Part shown: positions 51,682-59,967 of the stretch, in pieces | Layout: each line of letters begins with the position of its first letter | How positions within the stretch are numbered: the stretch's first letter is position 1 | Source of the DNA: Paenibacillus sp. FSL K6-3182 | Lineage (GTDB): Bacteria > Bacillota > Bacilli > Paenibacillales > Paenibacillaceae | DNA: 64,000 bases | NCBI RefSeq assembly: GCF_037976325.1 | Contig: NZ_CP150265.1 | Coordinates: forward strand, 3,467,501 to 3,531,500 | Direction of reading: 5' to 3' | Made by a program: the position numbers and the translations under genes | The notes under the pieces: generated by a model | The model's input: the letters and a program-made list of their open reading frames with translations, nothing else | The model's database searches: none | Told to the model about the DNA's origin: nothing

Positions 51682-52743
51682 ATGGCGTTAATGAATGAAA
51701 AAACTGCAGCTATGACAACGTTATTGTCGCAGCTGCCAAAGGTTGATTTGCATGTGCATTTGGATGGGAGCGTAAAGCCGGAGACCATTAGGGAGCTCGC
51801 TATAGAGCAAGGGAATCCTTTACAAATAGACTCGGAAACGGAGCTTCTGTCTCATATGCAGGTTGGAGAAACTTGCGAGAGCTTAAAGGAGTATTTGGAC
51901 AAGTTTGGTTTTGTATTGCCATACTTGCAAACGGGATCAGCGTTAGAGAGAGTTGCTTATGAGCTTGTTGAGCAGGCTGCAATCGATAAGGTAAGCTACA
52001 TTGAGGTTCGCTTTGCTCCTCAGCTGCATCGCACACAAGGATTAACCATTCAGGATGTCATCCAGCATGTGATAAATGGCTTAAAGCGCGGTGAGCAAGC
52101 ATTTGGCACGGTAGCTAGAGCCATCATTATTTGTATGAGGCATCATTCCTATGCGCTCAATAAGGACGTTGTTGAAGAAGCAGCGCGATTTTATAATAAA
52201 GGAGTCGTTGCCGTCGATTTGGCTGGTGACGAGGCAGGATTTCCCGCTAAGCTGTTCCTTCAGCTCTTTGAAGGGGCACAGCAGCTGGGGCTGCCGATTA
52301 CGATCCACGCGGGAGAAGCGGCAGGTGCGGAAAACGTGCGAGTCGCTGTTACGGGCTTAGGTGCTGTACGTATCGGCCACGGCATTCGAATGCAGGAAGA
52401 CCCGGAGGTCGTTGCTCTCGTGAGGGAACGGCAAATACCTTTGGAGATGTGCCCGCTCAGCAACATCCAGACAAAAGCTGTTCCAAGCTGGGACGCGTAT
52501 CCGATCCGCCGTTATTTGGAGGATGGGATCATTGTTACAGTAAATACCGACAACCGAACGGTTTCGAATACGACGATTCAGAAGGAATACGAGCAGCTGG
52601 CTGAGCATTGCGGCTTAACGATGAATGATATCGCCAAAATCGTGCTAAACGGCGCTAAGGCTGCTTTCTTAGAGGAAGCAGAGAAACAATTATTGATTGC
52701 TAAGCTGGAAAATGAATGGGCAGCAAAAGGATTTAAGGTTTAA
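51682..52743 (+). CDS. add: Adenosine deaminase
   Basis: Hydrolytic deamination of adenosine (and deoxyadenosine) to inosine, feeding hypoxanthine into the cluster. The Zn site is built by DLHVHLDGS near residues 24-32, the HAGE motif near 206-209 and a late VNTDN near 290. A HGIRMQEDPEV segment carries the catalytic His, and SNTTIQKEYEQL closes the site. ATG 51682 is 7 nt after AAAGGGGA at 51667-51674; the in-frame ATG at 51655 lies before that site. The 353-residue length is normal for the family. A terminator follows at 52758. Confidence 0.93.
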   Translation: MALMNEKTAAMTTLLSQLPKVDLHVHLDGSVKPETIRELAIEQGNPLQIDSETELLSHMQVGETCESLKEYLDKFGFVLPYLQTGSALERVAYELVEQAAIDKVSYIEVRFAPQLHRTQGLTIQDVIQHVINGLKRGEQAFGTVARAIIICMRHHSYALNKDVVEEAARFYNKGVVAVDLAGDEAGFPAKLFLQLFEGAQQLGLPITIHAGEAAGAENVRVAVTGLGAVRIGHGIRMQEDPEVVALVRERQIPLEMCPLSNIQTKAVPSWDAYPIRRYLEDGIIVTVNTDNRTVSNTTIQKEYEQLAEHCGLTMNDIAKIVLNGAKAAFLEEAEKQLLIAKLENEWAAKGFKV

Positions 52744-52757
52744 CAAAATATAAGGTA

Positions 52758-52797
52758 AAAGGCTTCACGTCAGATTTTGACGTGGAGCCTTTGTTTT
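52758..52797 (+). terminator. Rho-independent terminator closing the purine cluster
   Basis: AAAGGCTTCACGTCA at 52758-52772 pairs over 15 bp (one wobble) with TGACGTGGAGCCTTT at 52778-52792, then G and TTTTT. Confidence 0.92.
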
Positions 52798-52970
52798 TGC
52801 CCCTAAATCCTTGAATTTATTGAAAATGTTTCATCTGTGCTTTGACAGATAGACATTACTCCCAATCGCAACCATTTTCTGCTATATCCTGTGCACCTTG
52901 GACTTTGTAATCCCTTACATCATGAACTAAGATGGAAAAAGTTATTAATTGTGTTTCGGGAGGGATTCAC

Positions 52971-54857
52971 ATTAGTCCAGTTAAACGATATTTACTATGG
53001 GCAAAACCTTATTGGTGGTCGATAGGACTTATCATTTTGTTAGGTATGGTTCAATTCGTTGCACCTCTATCAACACCCATCTACACGCAAATTTTGCTCG
53101 ACGATGTACTTGCAGGCAAAGGGGACTGGGGGCTTTATCAAATTGTAGGCATCATGGCTATTATTTTATTTTTTGGTGTTATTGTCAGCTTTTTAAGAAA
53201 TTATTTCTCAGCGATGCTTGGCAATCGGATGATGAAGGATCTTCGCGAGCAGCTGTATCATCATCTGCAAAAAATGCCTGTCAGCTTCTATGATCAGAGG
53301 CAAGTAGGAGGAATATCCTCTAGAGTCATTCATGACATCGGAGGGGCACAAAACTTGATTGGCGGGGGCATCATTAACCTTGTTCTCGATTTGTTTATGG
53401 TGCTTTTTGCGGGGTTTCTATTATTTCGGATGAATGTATACTTAGCATCGCTTTCACTTATTATTTTGCCTTTTTATTACTTGTCATTTACGAACATGAA
53501 TGTGCATATTCGGCTTGCATGGCGTTCCGTTCATCGGCAGATGGAGCGAATCTCAGGCACTCTTGTCGAGCGTATGGCGGGAATACGGATCGTGCAAGCA
53601 TTCAATGGTGAAAGACAGGAGCGGGCCCGGTTTGGCAAGCAGACAAAGCAGCATTATAACCATACGGTGTACGCTCATTTATTCTCAAATGTGCTTGGCA
53701 GGCTTAGTGAATCGTTTGCCCATATCGGCGGCATTATCATTTGGCTCGGCGGAGGCAGCTTAGTGCTTGCAGGTAAAATGACAGCAGGTGAAATCATCGC
53801 TTTTCAATTGCTGCTTGGCAATCTTTATGGACCGATACAGCGATTCGCAGATGTTAATGTCACCATTCAAAACTCGATTACAAATATCGAACGAGTGTTT
53901 GAAATGCTGGATGAGAAACCTTCGATTAAGGAGTCAGAAGATGCGCTTCCTATGCCAACGTGTGATGGGCATGTCGTTTTCGTTAATGTTACCTATAACT
54001 ATAAAACGAGAAATATAATACCTGCACAAACCGTTAACGGTACTGAAGACACGGATATTATCGAACGCGAGAAGGCGACTAAACGCTTTTATTGGAAACC
54101 AACGAATGTACATCCATTCCCGCCGGAAGTCACGATTGAAGAAAGACAGGGCATAAAGGACATTACGTTTGAAGCGCGCTCCGGCGAAGTGATTGCGCTT
54201 GTGGGGCCAAGCGGCGCAGGCAAATCGACTTTAATCAACCTTATTCCGCGATTTTATGAGCCTGTAGAGGGTACGGTATTTATTGACGGCGTCGATGTGC
54301 GTGATTACAATTTGGATGATTTGCGAAAGCATATTGCATTGGTTTTACAGGAAAACATTCTTTTCTCCGGCACGATCAGGGATAATCTGGTTTATGGTCG
54401 ACCCGATGCTACGGATGACGAGGTTGTCGCAGCTGCAAAATCAGCAAATGCCCATGATTTCATTATCGCGTTTAAGGACGGTTATGAAGCTGTCATCGGC
54501 GAACGAGGCATGCGATTGTCGGGCGGACAAAAGCAAAGGCTGGCCATTGCGAGAGCGATTTTGAAGGATCCCAAAATATTAATTTTGGACGAAGCGACAT
54601 CTGCTCTTGATTCCGAGTCGGAAGCTATGGTCACAGAAGCGCTTGAACGCCTCATGGTTGGACGGACAACATTTGTCATTGCGCATCGTTTAGCTACTGT
54701 TGTTCGCGCCAATCAGATATTGGTTATCGATGATGGAGAAATTGTACAAAGAGGAAGCCATCGCACGCTGCTTCGGGAAGGCGGGCTTTATCGCAAATTG
54801 TATGAACAGCAATTGAAGGCCATGAAGCCTGAAGAGATGACAGGATTGGCGCAATAA
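52971..54857 (+). CDS. ABC exporter (fused permease and ATPase) with an insert in the ATPase domain
   Basis: A homodimer-type ABC exporter, permease and nucleotide-binding domain in one chain. Six helices fill about residues 1-310. Walker A is GPSGAGKST, the signature LSGGQKQRLAIARAI, and Walker B ILILDEATSALD. Between the first ATPase strand (HVVFVNVTYNYKTR) and the segment before Walker A lies an insert of about 45 residues rich in charged and aromatic residues. The start is unusual: GGGAGGG at 52958-52964 points to ATT 52971 as initiation codon (628 residues). The first in-frame ATG, 52932, has no visible ribosome site and would put that site inside the gene. Substrate unknown. Confidence 0.8.
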   Translation: MSPVKRYLLWAKPYWWSIGLIILLGMVQFVAPLSTPIYTQILLDDVLAGKGDWGLYQIVGIMAIILFFGVIVSFLRNYFSAMLGNRMMKDLREQLYHHLQKMPVSFYDQRQVGGISSRVIHDIGGAQNLIGGGIINLVLDLFMVLFAGFLLFRMNVYLASLSLIILPFYYLSFTNMNVHIRLAWRSVHRQMERISGTLVERMAGIRIVQAFNGERQERARFGKQTKQHYNHTVYAHLFSNVLGRLSESFAHIGGIIIWLGGGSLVLAGKMTAGEIIAFQLLLGNLYGPIQRFADVNVTIQNSITNIERVFEMLDEKPSIKESEDALPMPTCDGHVVFVNVTYNYKTRNIIPAQTVNGTEDTDIIEREKATKRFYWKPTNVHPFPPEVTIEERQGIKDITFEARSGEVIALVGPSGAGKSTLINLIPRFYEPVEGTVFIDGVDVRDYNLDDLRKHIALVLQENILFSGTIRDNLVYGRPDATDDEVVAAAKSANAHDFIIAFKDGYEAVIGERGMRLSGGQKQRLAIARAILKDPKILILDEATSALDSESEAMVTEALERLMVGRTTFVIAHRLATVVRANQILVIDDGEIVQRGSHRTLLREGGLYRKLYEQQLKAMKPEEMTGLAQ

Positions 54858-54870
54858 AGAACAAAAGAAG

Positions 54871-54924
54871 AGGCTGTCCTTCAAGGTCTAGATCTACATT
54901 GACCTTGAGGGACAGCCTTTTTTG
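54871..54924. terminator. Rho-independent terminator between the ABC exporter and the LPMO gene
   Basis: AGGCTGTCC with TCAAGGTC (54871-54888) pairs with GACCTTGA with GGACAGCCT (54901-54918), followed by TTTTTT. It may work for the convergent gene as well. Confidence 0.9.
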
Positions 54925-54986
54925 TTACGAGGCATTTATTGTACTCATTCGAGGTTTGAAACCCAATTGGCTCAGAGAAGCCTGAA

Positions 54987-56336
54987 TTATTTCAAAAGCC
55001 ATAGCGAAGGAACATTAGAAGGTTCCCAGCCTACAAGCGAGGTATGAGATTGACGACACTCGTATGTGGAGCCATTGTACGAAACAAGTGTACCTGTTGT
55101 GTATGCTGTATTTGCAGCCCAAGGTGCAGCCGTTGAAGCGGCAGCCGTTGTTCCAGTAACCGTGCTTGCAGCGGAAACATTGCCGGCAGCATCGATCGCT
55201 TGAACATTAAATGTATAAGCTGTGCTTGCGCTAAGTCCTGTAACCGTGTAGAAAGTAGCAGTGCCGGCTACTGTTGTAACTAACGTTGATCCGTTATAAA
55301 TGCGGTAGCCTGATACTCCTACATTATCAGTCGACGGGTTCCACATAAGCATTAAGCTGCTGGATGTTGGCGCACCCATTACATGAAGGGCGCCTGGTGC
55401 AGTTGGCGCTTGTGTATCATTGCCGACTGGAGCGTTCGTTGTAACTGACAGCGAGTTGCTTGCACTGGATTCATTGCCAGCATTGTCGATGGCCTTGACG
55501 CTGAATGTGTAAGCTGTATTCGCAGCTAATCCCGTTACATTGTAAGCAAGAGTTGTTCCGGAAACGGAACCAGTTAAAGTGCTGCCGTTATATATCCGGT
55601 ATCCGGTAACGCTTACATTGTCCGTCGAGGCATTCCATGCCAAGGACACGCTGTTCGTTGTTTTCGCTGTAGTCGTTAAAGCGGAGGGTGCTGTAGGTGC
55701 TTGCGTATCAACAGGATTGCTGCCGCTGAAGTTTGCATCAATGACATTGTAGAAAGCGTTCGGTGTGTCAGCGACTTCCCAAACCGCCATAATGATATGA
55801 TATCCGCTGCGTTCAGGTACGTTGCAGCTGTTCGAATAGGAGAATGGAGGCTGCGTGCCGCCATAATTTACAGAACAGAATGGCGTTAAATCAAAGGAGT
55901 CCCGAGTTAGCGCAGCATTTGGATTCCAATTTGGTTTCGTTATATAGTATTTCCAGCTAGCTGTTGCATGATTAGCAGTCAGCTTCCAAGTAAATGTATT
56001 TGGACCGGAAGACATATTCACTTTCGACCAGCGAGTAGCGGATTGCTCATCAAGTTTAGGGAAAGCGCCATTAGCGCTAGCTATTTTACCGTCAGCAGGA
56101 CCTGCTGCGGGGAAACCCTTAGGTGCTTCAAGGCTTTGAGGCTCATAAACGATTGGACCACAATCGGTATTTTGACCAGATTTACAAAGTGCAGCACGGC
56201 TGGCAGGCCCTTCAACATAACCATGTGCAAAAAGCTGTTGCGAGAATAGCGTTAATCCTAGAGCAGTAATAAGCATAATGCCAATGTAAGTACGCAGATT
56301 TTTTACCTTAAGATGTGATAAACGAATAGTTGACAA
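54987..56336 (-). CDS. Secreted AA10 lytic polysaccharide monooxygenase with two FnIII domains and a CBM5/12
   Basis: A copper enzyme that cleaves chitin (or cellulose) oxidatively outside the cell. The 449-residue protein has a signal peptide of 37 residues. Cleavage after LFA leaves His38 as the mature N-terminus ([10 protein letters not shown]), the first copper ligand; the second is the His of [14 protein letters not shown]. The catalytic AA10 domain ends near residue 210. Two FnIII repeats follow, each starting DTQAPTAP, and then a CBM5/12 chitin-binding module with [17 protein letters not shown] and a final WEPSN. The start is TTG 56336 with AAGGAGG (complement of 56345-56351) at 8 nt. 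The longer reading from ATG 56426 would add residues before the signal peptide. Confidence 0.92.
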   Translation of the reverse strand: MSTIRLSHLKVKNLRTYIGIMLITALGLTLFSQQLFAHGYVEGPASRAALCKSGQNTDCGPIVYEPQSLEAPKGFPAAGPADGKIASANGAFPKLDEQSATRWSKVNMSSGPNTFTWKLTANHATASWKYYITKPNWNPNAALTRDSFDLTPFCSVNYGGTQPPFSYSNSCNVPERSGYHIIMAVWEVADTPNAFYNVIDANFSGSNPVDTQAPTAPSALTTTAKTTNSVSLAWNASTDNVSVTGYRIYNGSTLTGSVSGTTLAYNVTGLAANTAYTFSVKAIDNAGNESSASNSLSVTTNAPVGNDTQAPTAPGALHVMGAPTSSSLMLMWNPSTDNVGVSGYRIYNGSTLVTTVAGTATFYTVTGLSASTAYTFNVQAIDAAGNVSAASTVTGTTAAASTAAPWAANTAYTTGTLVSYNGSTYECRQSHTSLVGWEPSNVPSLWLLK

Positions 56337-56585
56337 TGCAGTAGCCTCCTTCAAATTTGGGGAAGATGGAATTGCCGTCACGTCTAAGAGCTGGAATGAC
56401 CAACGCTTATTCGTTTCGTGTTGCATTTGAGCAAACGTGCGGGAACAAACCTCCTGTTCGTAGAGATTGTATATATAAACTCCAAAGAGTTCATATCCAG
56501 TTTAGTTTGTGTATTCTGCGCTGTTCAAAAGGGCAATTGGCTCTAGATTGATGAATGGTTAAATCATTTTAGGAGGTCATTACGG

Positions 56586-56678
56586 GTGTTTAGGGGGGAC
56601 AAATGTATAATGTGTTTGTCGCTGAACTCAGTGTACTACATTTTCGCGACAATTATGAGTGTATTTTGGAGCATTTAA
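56586..56678 (+). CDS. Possible 30-codon small protein
   Basis: A GTG at 56586 is preceded by a near-perfect AGGAGGT at 56571-56577 with 8 nt spacing. The frame encodes 30 residues, Cys-containing at the start and then mostly hydrophobic (VYYIFATIMSVFW), and stops at 56678. It could be a small membrane peptide. No homology is known to me and no promoter is clear, so it may be chance. Confidence 0.25.
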   Translation: MFRGDKCIMCLSLNSVYYIFATIMSVFWSI

Positions 56679-56942
56679 TCAAACTTTTGATTGAATATCA
56701 CAAATAAAGGATTAAAACGATTATAAAATGACGCTTATGCCGCATGGATAAAGGCTTTTTTGATGAATGGTGAAAGGTATTATTATCTTTTTTACATTGA
56801 TTTTGGAAGATATTATAGGACTTTGGATAGGAGAAAAATCTCTTTTTACTGAAAAACCCAGCAAAGACAGCCATATTGCAAAAAAAGTGGTTTGACTATG
56901 AATAGTATTTAATTAGCTTACATATAGAAAAGCATAAAAAAA

Positions 56943-56976
56943 GCGAATTTTCATTCCTAATAGAATGGAAATTCGC
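56943..56976 (-). terminator. Terminator of the PhyH gene
   Basis: GCGAATTTTCATTC at 56943-56956 pairs with GAATGGAAATTCGC at 56963-56976 (one wobble). A run of A on the plus strand to the left gives a U tract on the minus-strand transcript. Confidence 0.85.
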
Positions 56977-57014
56977 CTTTATCGCTTTAGATATATTTTT
57001 TAATTATCAGTAGA

Positions 57015-57854
57015 TTATTTAGTTGCAGCAGCTGCGCTGTAAACTACAGGGAAGTGCTCGCCTGATAAAATATCTCCCTCATTAACCGTTACATAAGGCA
57101 CCATGGGATGATTGCTTGTTGGCGAATAGATGGTGTGGCCAGGCATGTAATGAACAGCGATTGCTCTACGTTTAAGCTCGGAACGGTTATGCGGGCTGCC
57201 ATGCCAAGTGAGGCTGTGATGGTAGCCGACCTGCCCTTTCTTTATCTCGAACGGTACAGCTTCAACGACTGCGCCTTCAGGCAGCAATTCGGGCTTGCGA
57301 TGAAAAGGCATAAAGTCAGGCGTACTTGCAAGATATTTCTGGTGATCGCCCCATCTATGACTGCCGGGTACCATCCACATGCAGCCGTTTTCGATGACTG
57401 CATCGTCAAGGGCAACCCATGCACTGACGAGGTCAGCTGGCTGAATAACCGGCCACAGCGGATGATCCTGATGCCATGGCGTCGGTCCACCCGTTACTGG
57501 TGGTTTATACTGGATCTGATCATGCCAGACACGAAGGGTATCGGTTTTGCATAATTGTGCGATTTCTTCGCAAATAACCGAATGTCCGGCATGTTGCAAA
57601 TAAGCATCGCTAGCCATCCATATATTTACGATTTGGACTACCTTTTCACTGACGCTCATCTTCATGCCTTTGTATAAGGAGTCAGCTTCTTCCTCACGCA
57701 TATTATGGTTAAGAATGGGTTTCTTGACCGCTTTTCCTTCCATAACCAAATCTAGTTCCTCGCGTAAACGTTCAACCTCAGCAACGTTTAAGACCACATC
57801 GCCTTTCAAAAAACCATTTTTCTCGAATTCAGCTAACTGTGCAGCATTCAACAT
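57015..57854 (-). CDS. Phytanoyl-CoA dioxygenase (PhyH) family protein
   Basis: A 279-residue Fe(II)/2-oxoglutarate-type oxygenase. The metal triad is the HxD of WHQDHP near residue 143 and a later His in HHSLTWHGSPHNRS near 230, with an Arg shortly after that could hold 2-oxoglutarate. Upstream the domain starts LAEFEKNGFLKGDVVL. ATG 57854 is preceded by GGAGAGG (complement of 57864-57870) at 9 nt; in-frame codons up to 57923 lack a site. It is divergent from an AraC regulator, which suggests specific induction by a substrate, perhaps a sugar-linked or small organic compound. The true substrate is unknown. Confidence 0.87.
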   Translation of the reverse strand: MLNAAQLAEFEKNGFLKGDVVLNVAEVERLREELDLVMEGKAVKKPILNHNMREEEADSLYKGMKMSVSEKVVQIVNIWMASDAYLQHAGHSVICEEIAQLCKTDTLRVWHDQIQYKPPVTGGPTPWHQDHPLWPVIQPADLVSAWVALDDAVIENGCMWMVPGSHRWGDHQKYLASTPDFMPFHRKPELLPEGAVVEAVPFEIKKGQVGYHHSLTWHGSPHNRSELKRRAIAVHYMPGHTIYSPTSNHPMVPYVTVNEGDILSGEHFPVVYSAAAATK

Positions 57855-57879
57855 ACTCTTGCACCTCTCCTCAAGCTTG

Positions 57880-57908
57880 ATTATGATTGTTGATAACCTA
57901 ATCATAAT
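57880..57908. promoter_or_regulatory. Inverted repeat between phyH and the AraC gene
   Basis: ATTATGAT at 57880-57887 and ATCATAAT at 57901-57908 form a perfect inverted repeat with a 13-bp spacer (centre to centre 21 bp, two helical turns). It lies 26-54 bp from the phyH start and is a good candidate operator for the divergent AraC protein. Confidence 0.5.
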
Positions 57909-57986
57909 GAAAGCGTGAAGCATTGTATTTTCCTAAAACAATGAATCATTTGTGTTTTTCTTATCATGTGGAGAAAAGGAGCGCAT

Positions 57987-58883
57987 ATGTCTACTATCGA
58001 GCTTGAGAAAATAGCGCCAACAGTCAACTTCGCCGTTAGACAAACGGCGGAAGCAGGGGAGAATTGGGGAGTTCGAGTCATTCCCGACTGCCAAATCATG
58101 AACGTCATTACGGGCTGTGCCGAGCTATATATCAATAATCAGACCTATACGATCGGACCTGGAGAATGCGTGTACTACGGTTCTGATTGTCAGTCCTATT
58201 TGAAAGCAACGGAGAAAACGGACTTTTACAGCATTCATTTCAGTTGGCAGCATGATTCTCCAGAGCCTGTGCATCCTGGACTTGGCATTCGGTTTTTCAA
58301 TTCATGGCCGCCACAGGGAATATCTAACAACCCGGTACTTGTGTGCGGGACGGCAAGCCAGCTTCTTATGCCCACATTGTTTGAAGTGCCTGGGCTGGAA
58401 GCGATATGGACGCGTATGGTTAAGGAGTATAAAGGGGAGCAGCCGGGGTATACCATGGCACTGCGTGCCTTAATGATACAAGCAATCATGGTTATGTATC
58501 GGCATATGCTGGAAGGCAGTTTGTCTGCTAATGCTAATCATAAAATAGAACCTGCTATTCAAGCGATGCAGCTGCAGCCCGATTACAACTGGTCGGTAGC
58601 GGAGCTTGCTGCATTATGCGGTTATCATCCTATCCATTTCTCTAAATTGTTTAAGGAAGAAGCGGGTCTTACACCGAAGCATTTTATTATTAGAGAACGG
58701 ATTAAGAGAGCGAAGCTGGCTCTTCTTCTAGGGGAGAAGATGGAGTCGCTTTCGATAAGGCTCGGATTCAAAAGCATTCATTATTTCAGCCATCAATTTA
58801 AGGAAGTAACAGGGCTTACGCCGTCTCAATTTCGCATGCTTGGACAAACGAAGAAAACAATAAATGATAAGAAGCAAGAATGA
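57987..58883 (+). CDS. AraC family transcriptional regulator
   Basis: A 298-residue regulator. The N-terminal half is a cupin-like sensing domain (GCAELYINNQTYTIGPGECVYY near residues 42-63). The C-terminal 100 residues carry two helix-turn-helix units: the first around WSVAELAALCGYHPIHFSKLF near 204-225, the second ending SIRLGFKSIHYFSHQFKEVTG and then LTPSQFR. ATG 57987 has AAAGGAG at 57975-57981; in-frame ATG 57966 lies before it. It is divergent from the PhyH gene and probably controls it. Confidence 0.9.
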   Translation: MSTIELEKIAPTVNFAVRQTAEAGENWGVRVIPDCQIMNVITGCAELYINNQTYTIGPGECVYYGSDCQSYLKATEKTDFYSIHFSWQHDSPEPVHPGLGIRFFNSWPPQGISNNPVLVCGTASQLLMPTLFEVPGLEAIWTRMVKEYKGEQPGYTMALRALMIQAIMVMYRHMLEGSLSANANHKIEPAIQAMQLQPDYNWSVAELAALCGYHPIHFSKLFKEEAGLTPKHFIIRERIKRAKLALLLGEKMESLSIRLGFKSIHYFSHQFKEVTGLTPSQFRMLGQTKKTINDKKQE

Positions 58884-58898
58884 GGTATCGAAAACATT

Positions 58899-58941
58899 GT
58901 ATAGTTGCTATACTAGTTGGACATTTGTTTATAGGTATAAT
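58899..58941 (+). promoter_or_regulatory. Palindrome next to a TATAAT box
   Basis: GTATAG at 58899-58904 and CTATAC at 58908-58913 form an inverted repeat with a 3-bp centre. A perfect TATAAT at 58936-58941 follows without a good -35, as seen in activator-dependent promoters. It drives the gene starting at 58959 if real; the short leader is 10-15 nt. Confidence 0.3.
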
Positions 58942-58958
58942 TTGAAGGTGGAGATAGA

Positions 58959-59504
58959 ATGGTAGACACGAATAGTCGTGCACAAGAGTTATTCACTGCC
59001 TACTACGGCAATTATTTTCAGATGCATCGCGCGGGAGAACTAGAGGAGTACAAGTCCTACGAGATTGCAAAAGAAACGGAAACGGCATGGTTCGATGTTA
59101 TGATTGCCAAAAACGCCAGTGAGCTGTCGATTAGAAACTGGGACGCTGTTCTTGAGCTGCTGTCGATCGCCAAAAACAATCCAGATCCAATAATAGTAGA
59201 GCATGTTATGGCTTTCGCTAATCGTCACGTCAAGTCGTCCGATAGTATCGTAAAGCTGATGTATGCTGAAAATATGATCGAAATAATTAAACTAGTTAGA
59301 AGTAAAGCGAGTACCGAGCTGCTTCATCAAGCATATAAATCAGCCGCTCAGCTTCTGGATGATGTTATGTCGAGTGCGTTGATCATCGATCCGGGTCATG
59401 ATTTAAAATCGTTAAACCTAAAGGACAAAAAGTCCTTGAATCATAGAGCAGCAATAAATATTGAGATGATAAAAGAAATGCTTGCTGAGGATCAACAAGC
59501 TTAA
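58959..59504 (+). CDS. Helical protein of unknown function
   Basis: A 181-residue soluble protein with no recognised family. It is almost all helical by composition: an aromatic N-terminal part (ELFTAYYGNYFQMHRAGELEEY), HEAT-like alternations in the middle (LSIAKNNPDPIIVEHVMAFANRHV), and a charged C-terminal helix. No signal peptide or membrane helix. GGTGGAG precedes the ATG. The next gene begins within 15 bp of the stop, so the two may be co-expressed. Confidence 0.62.
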   Translation: MVDTNSRAQELFTAYYGNYFQMHRAGELEEYKSYEIAKETETAWFDVMIAKNASELSIRNWDAVLELLSIAKNNPDPIIVEHVMAFANRHVKSSDSIVKLMYAENMIEIIKLVRSKASTELLHQAYKSAAQLLDDVMSSALIIDPGHDLKSLNLKDKKSLNHRAAINIEMIKEMLAEDQQA

Positions 59505-59518
59505 TTTTGGAGGTAGAT

Positions 59519-59794
59519 ATGAAAAAGACTAACAGGCTCGCTGCCATCGGAATGATCCTATTGCTCTTGTTTGCATTAGCGATATGGAATTCTTACTCGA
59601 ATGTAACAGGAGCACAGGTGAAAGTGATTGAGGTTCATGAAACAGCCATCAAAATTCAGGACTTGAGCGGGCAGCAAGACATGATTCAAATTCCTAAAGG
59701 CATCTATAAATTAATTGAAGTGGATCATGATTATTATATTAAATATGAACACCGAAAATGGGAAAGACCTACGCTCGTTTCCATTGAGCCATAA
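59519..59794 (+). CDS. Small single-pass membrane protein of unknown function
   Basis: A 91-residue protein with one N-terminal helix (about residues 8-26) and a beta-rich outer domain of about 60 residues that looks like a small OB or SH3 fold (QVKVIEVHETAIKIQDLSGQ, then GIYKLIEVDHDYYIKYE). ATG 59519 has GGAGG at 59509-59513, 5 nt upstream. It is close behind the preceding unknown gene and ahead of a terminator at 59802. No family recognised. Confidence 0.62.
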   Translation: MKKTNRLAAIGMILLLLFALAIWNSYSNVTGAQVKVIEVHETAIKIQDLSGQQDMIQIPKGIYKLIEVDHDYYIKYEHRKWERPTLVSIEP

Positions 59795-59801
59795 TAAATC
59801 T

Positions 59802-59840
59802 AAAGGGATTGCTCGGCGCGAGTCAGCAATTCCTTTTTTT
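59802..59840 (+). terminator. Rho-independent terminator
   Basis: AAAGGGATTGCT at 59802-59813 pairs with AGCAATTCCTTT at 59824-59835 (one wobble), followed by a long T run. Confidence 0.85.
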
Positions 59841-59967
59841 TTATTTACCCATTAATTATGCGATACCTGTGTAAAATTTTGTTGCTTCCACCTCATCGTT
59901 ATGTCAGGATTTAAGTAGACCTATCAATATTACCCAGTACGCCACATAAAAGAGAGAGGGTTTTTTT

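Larger units (their letters stand above)
56337..57014. other. 678-bp intergenic region upstream of the LPMO gene
   Basis: Upstream region of the minus-strand LPMO gene, and downstream region of the PhyH gene. It holds the phyH terminator (56943-56976) and one plus-strand short frame with a strong ribosome site (56586-56678). A minus-strand promoter-like pair, TTGAAC with TAAACT at 18 bp, lies near 56495-56525. No other gene was seen. Confidence 0.55.

Noticed and set aside
55090..55710. Repeat region in the LPMO gene as a mobile or tandem repeat
   Set aside because: The similarity is between two FnIII modules of one protein and does not extend outside the gene.
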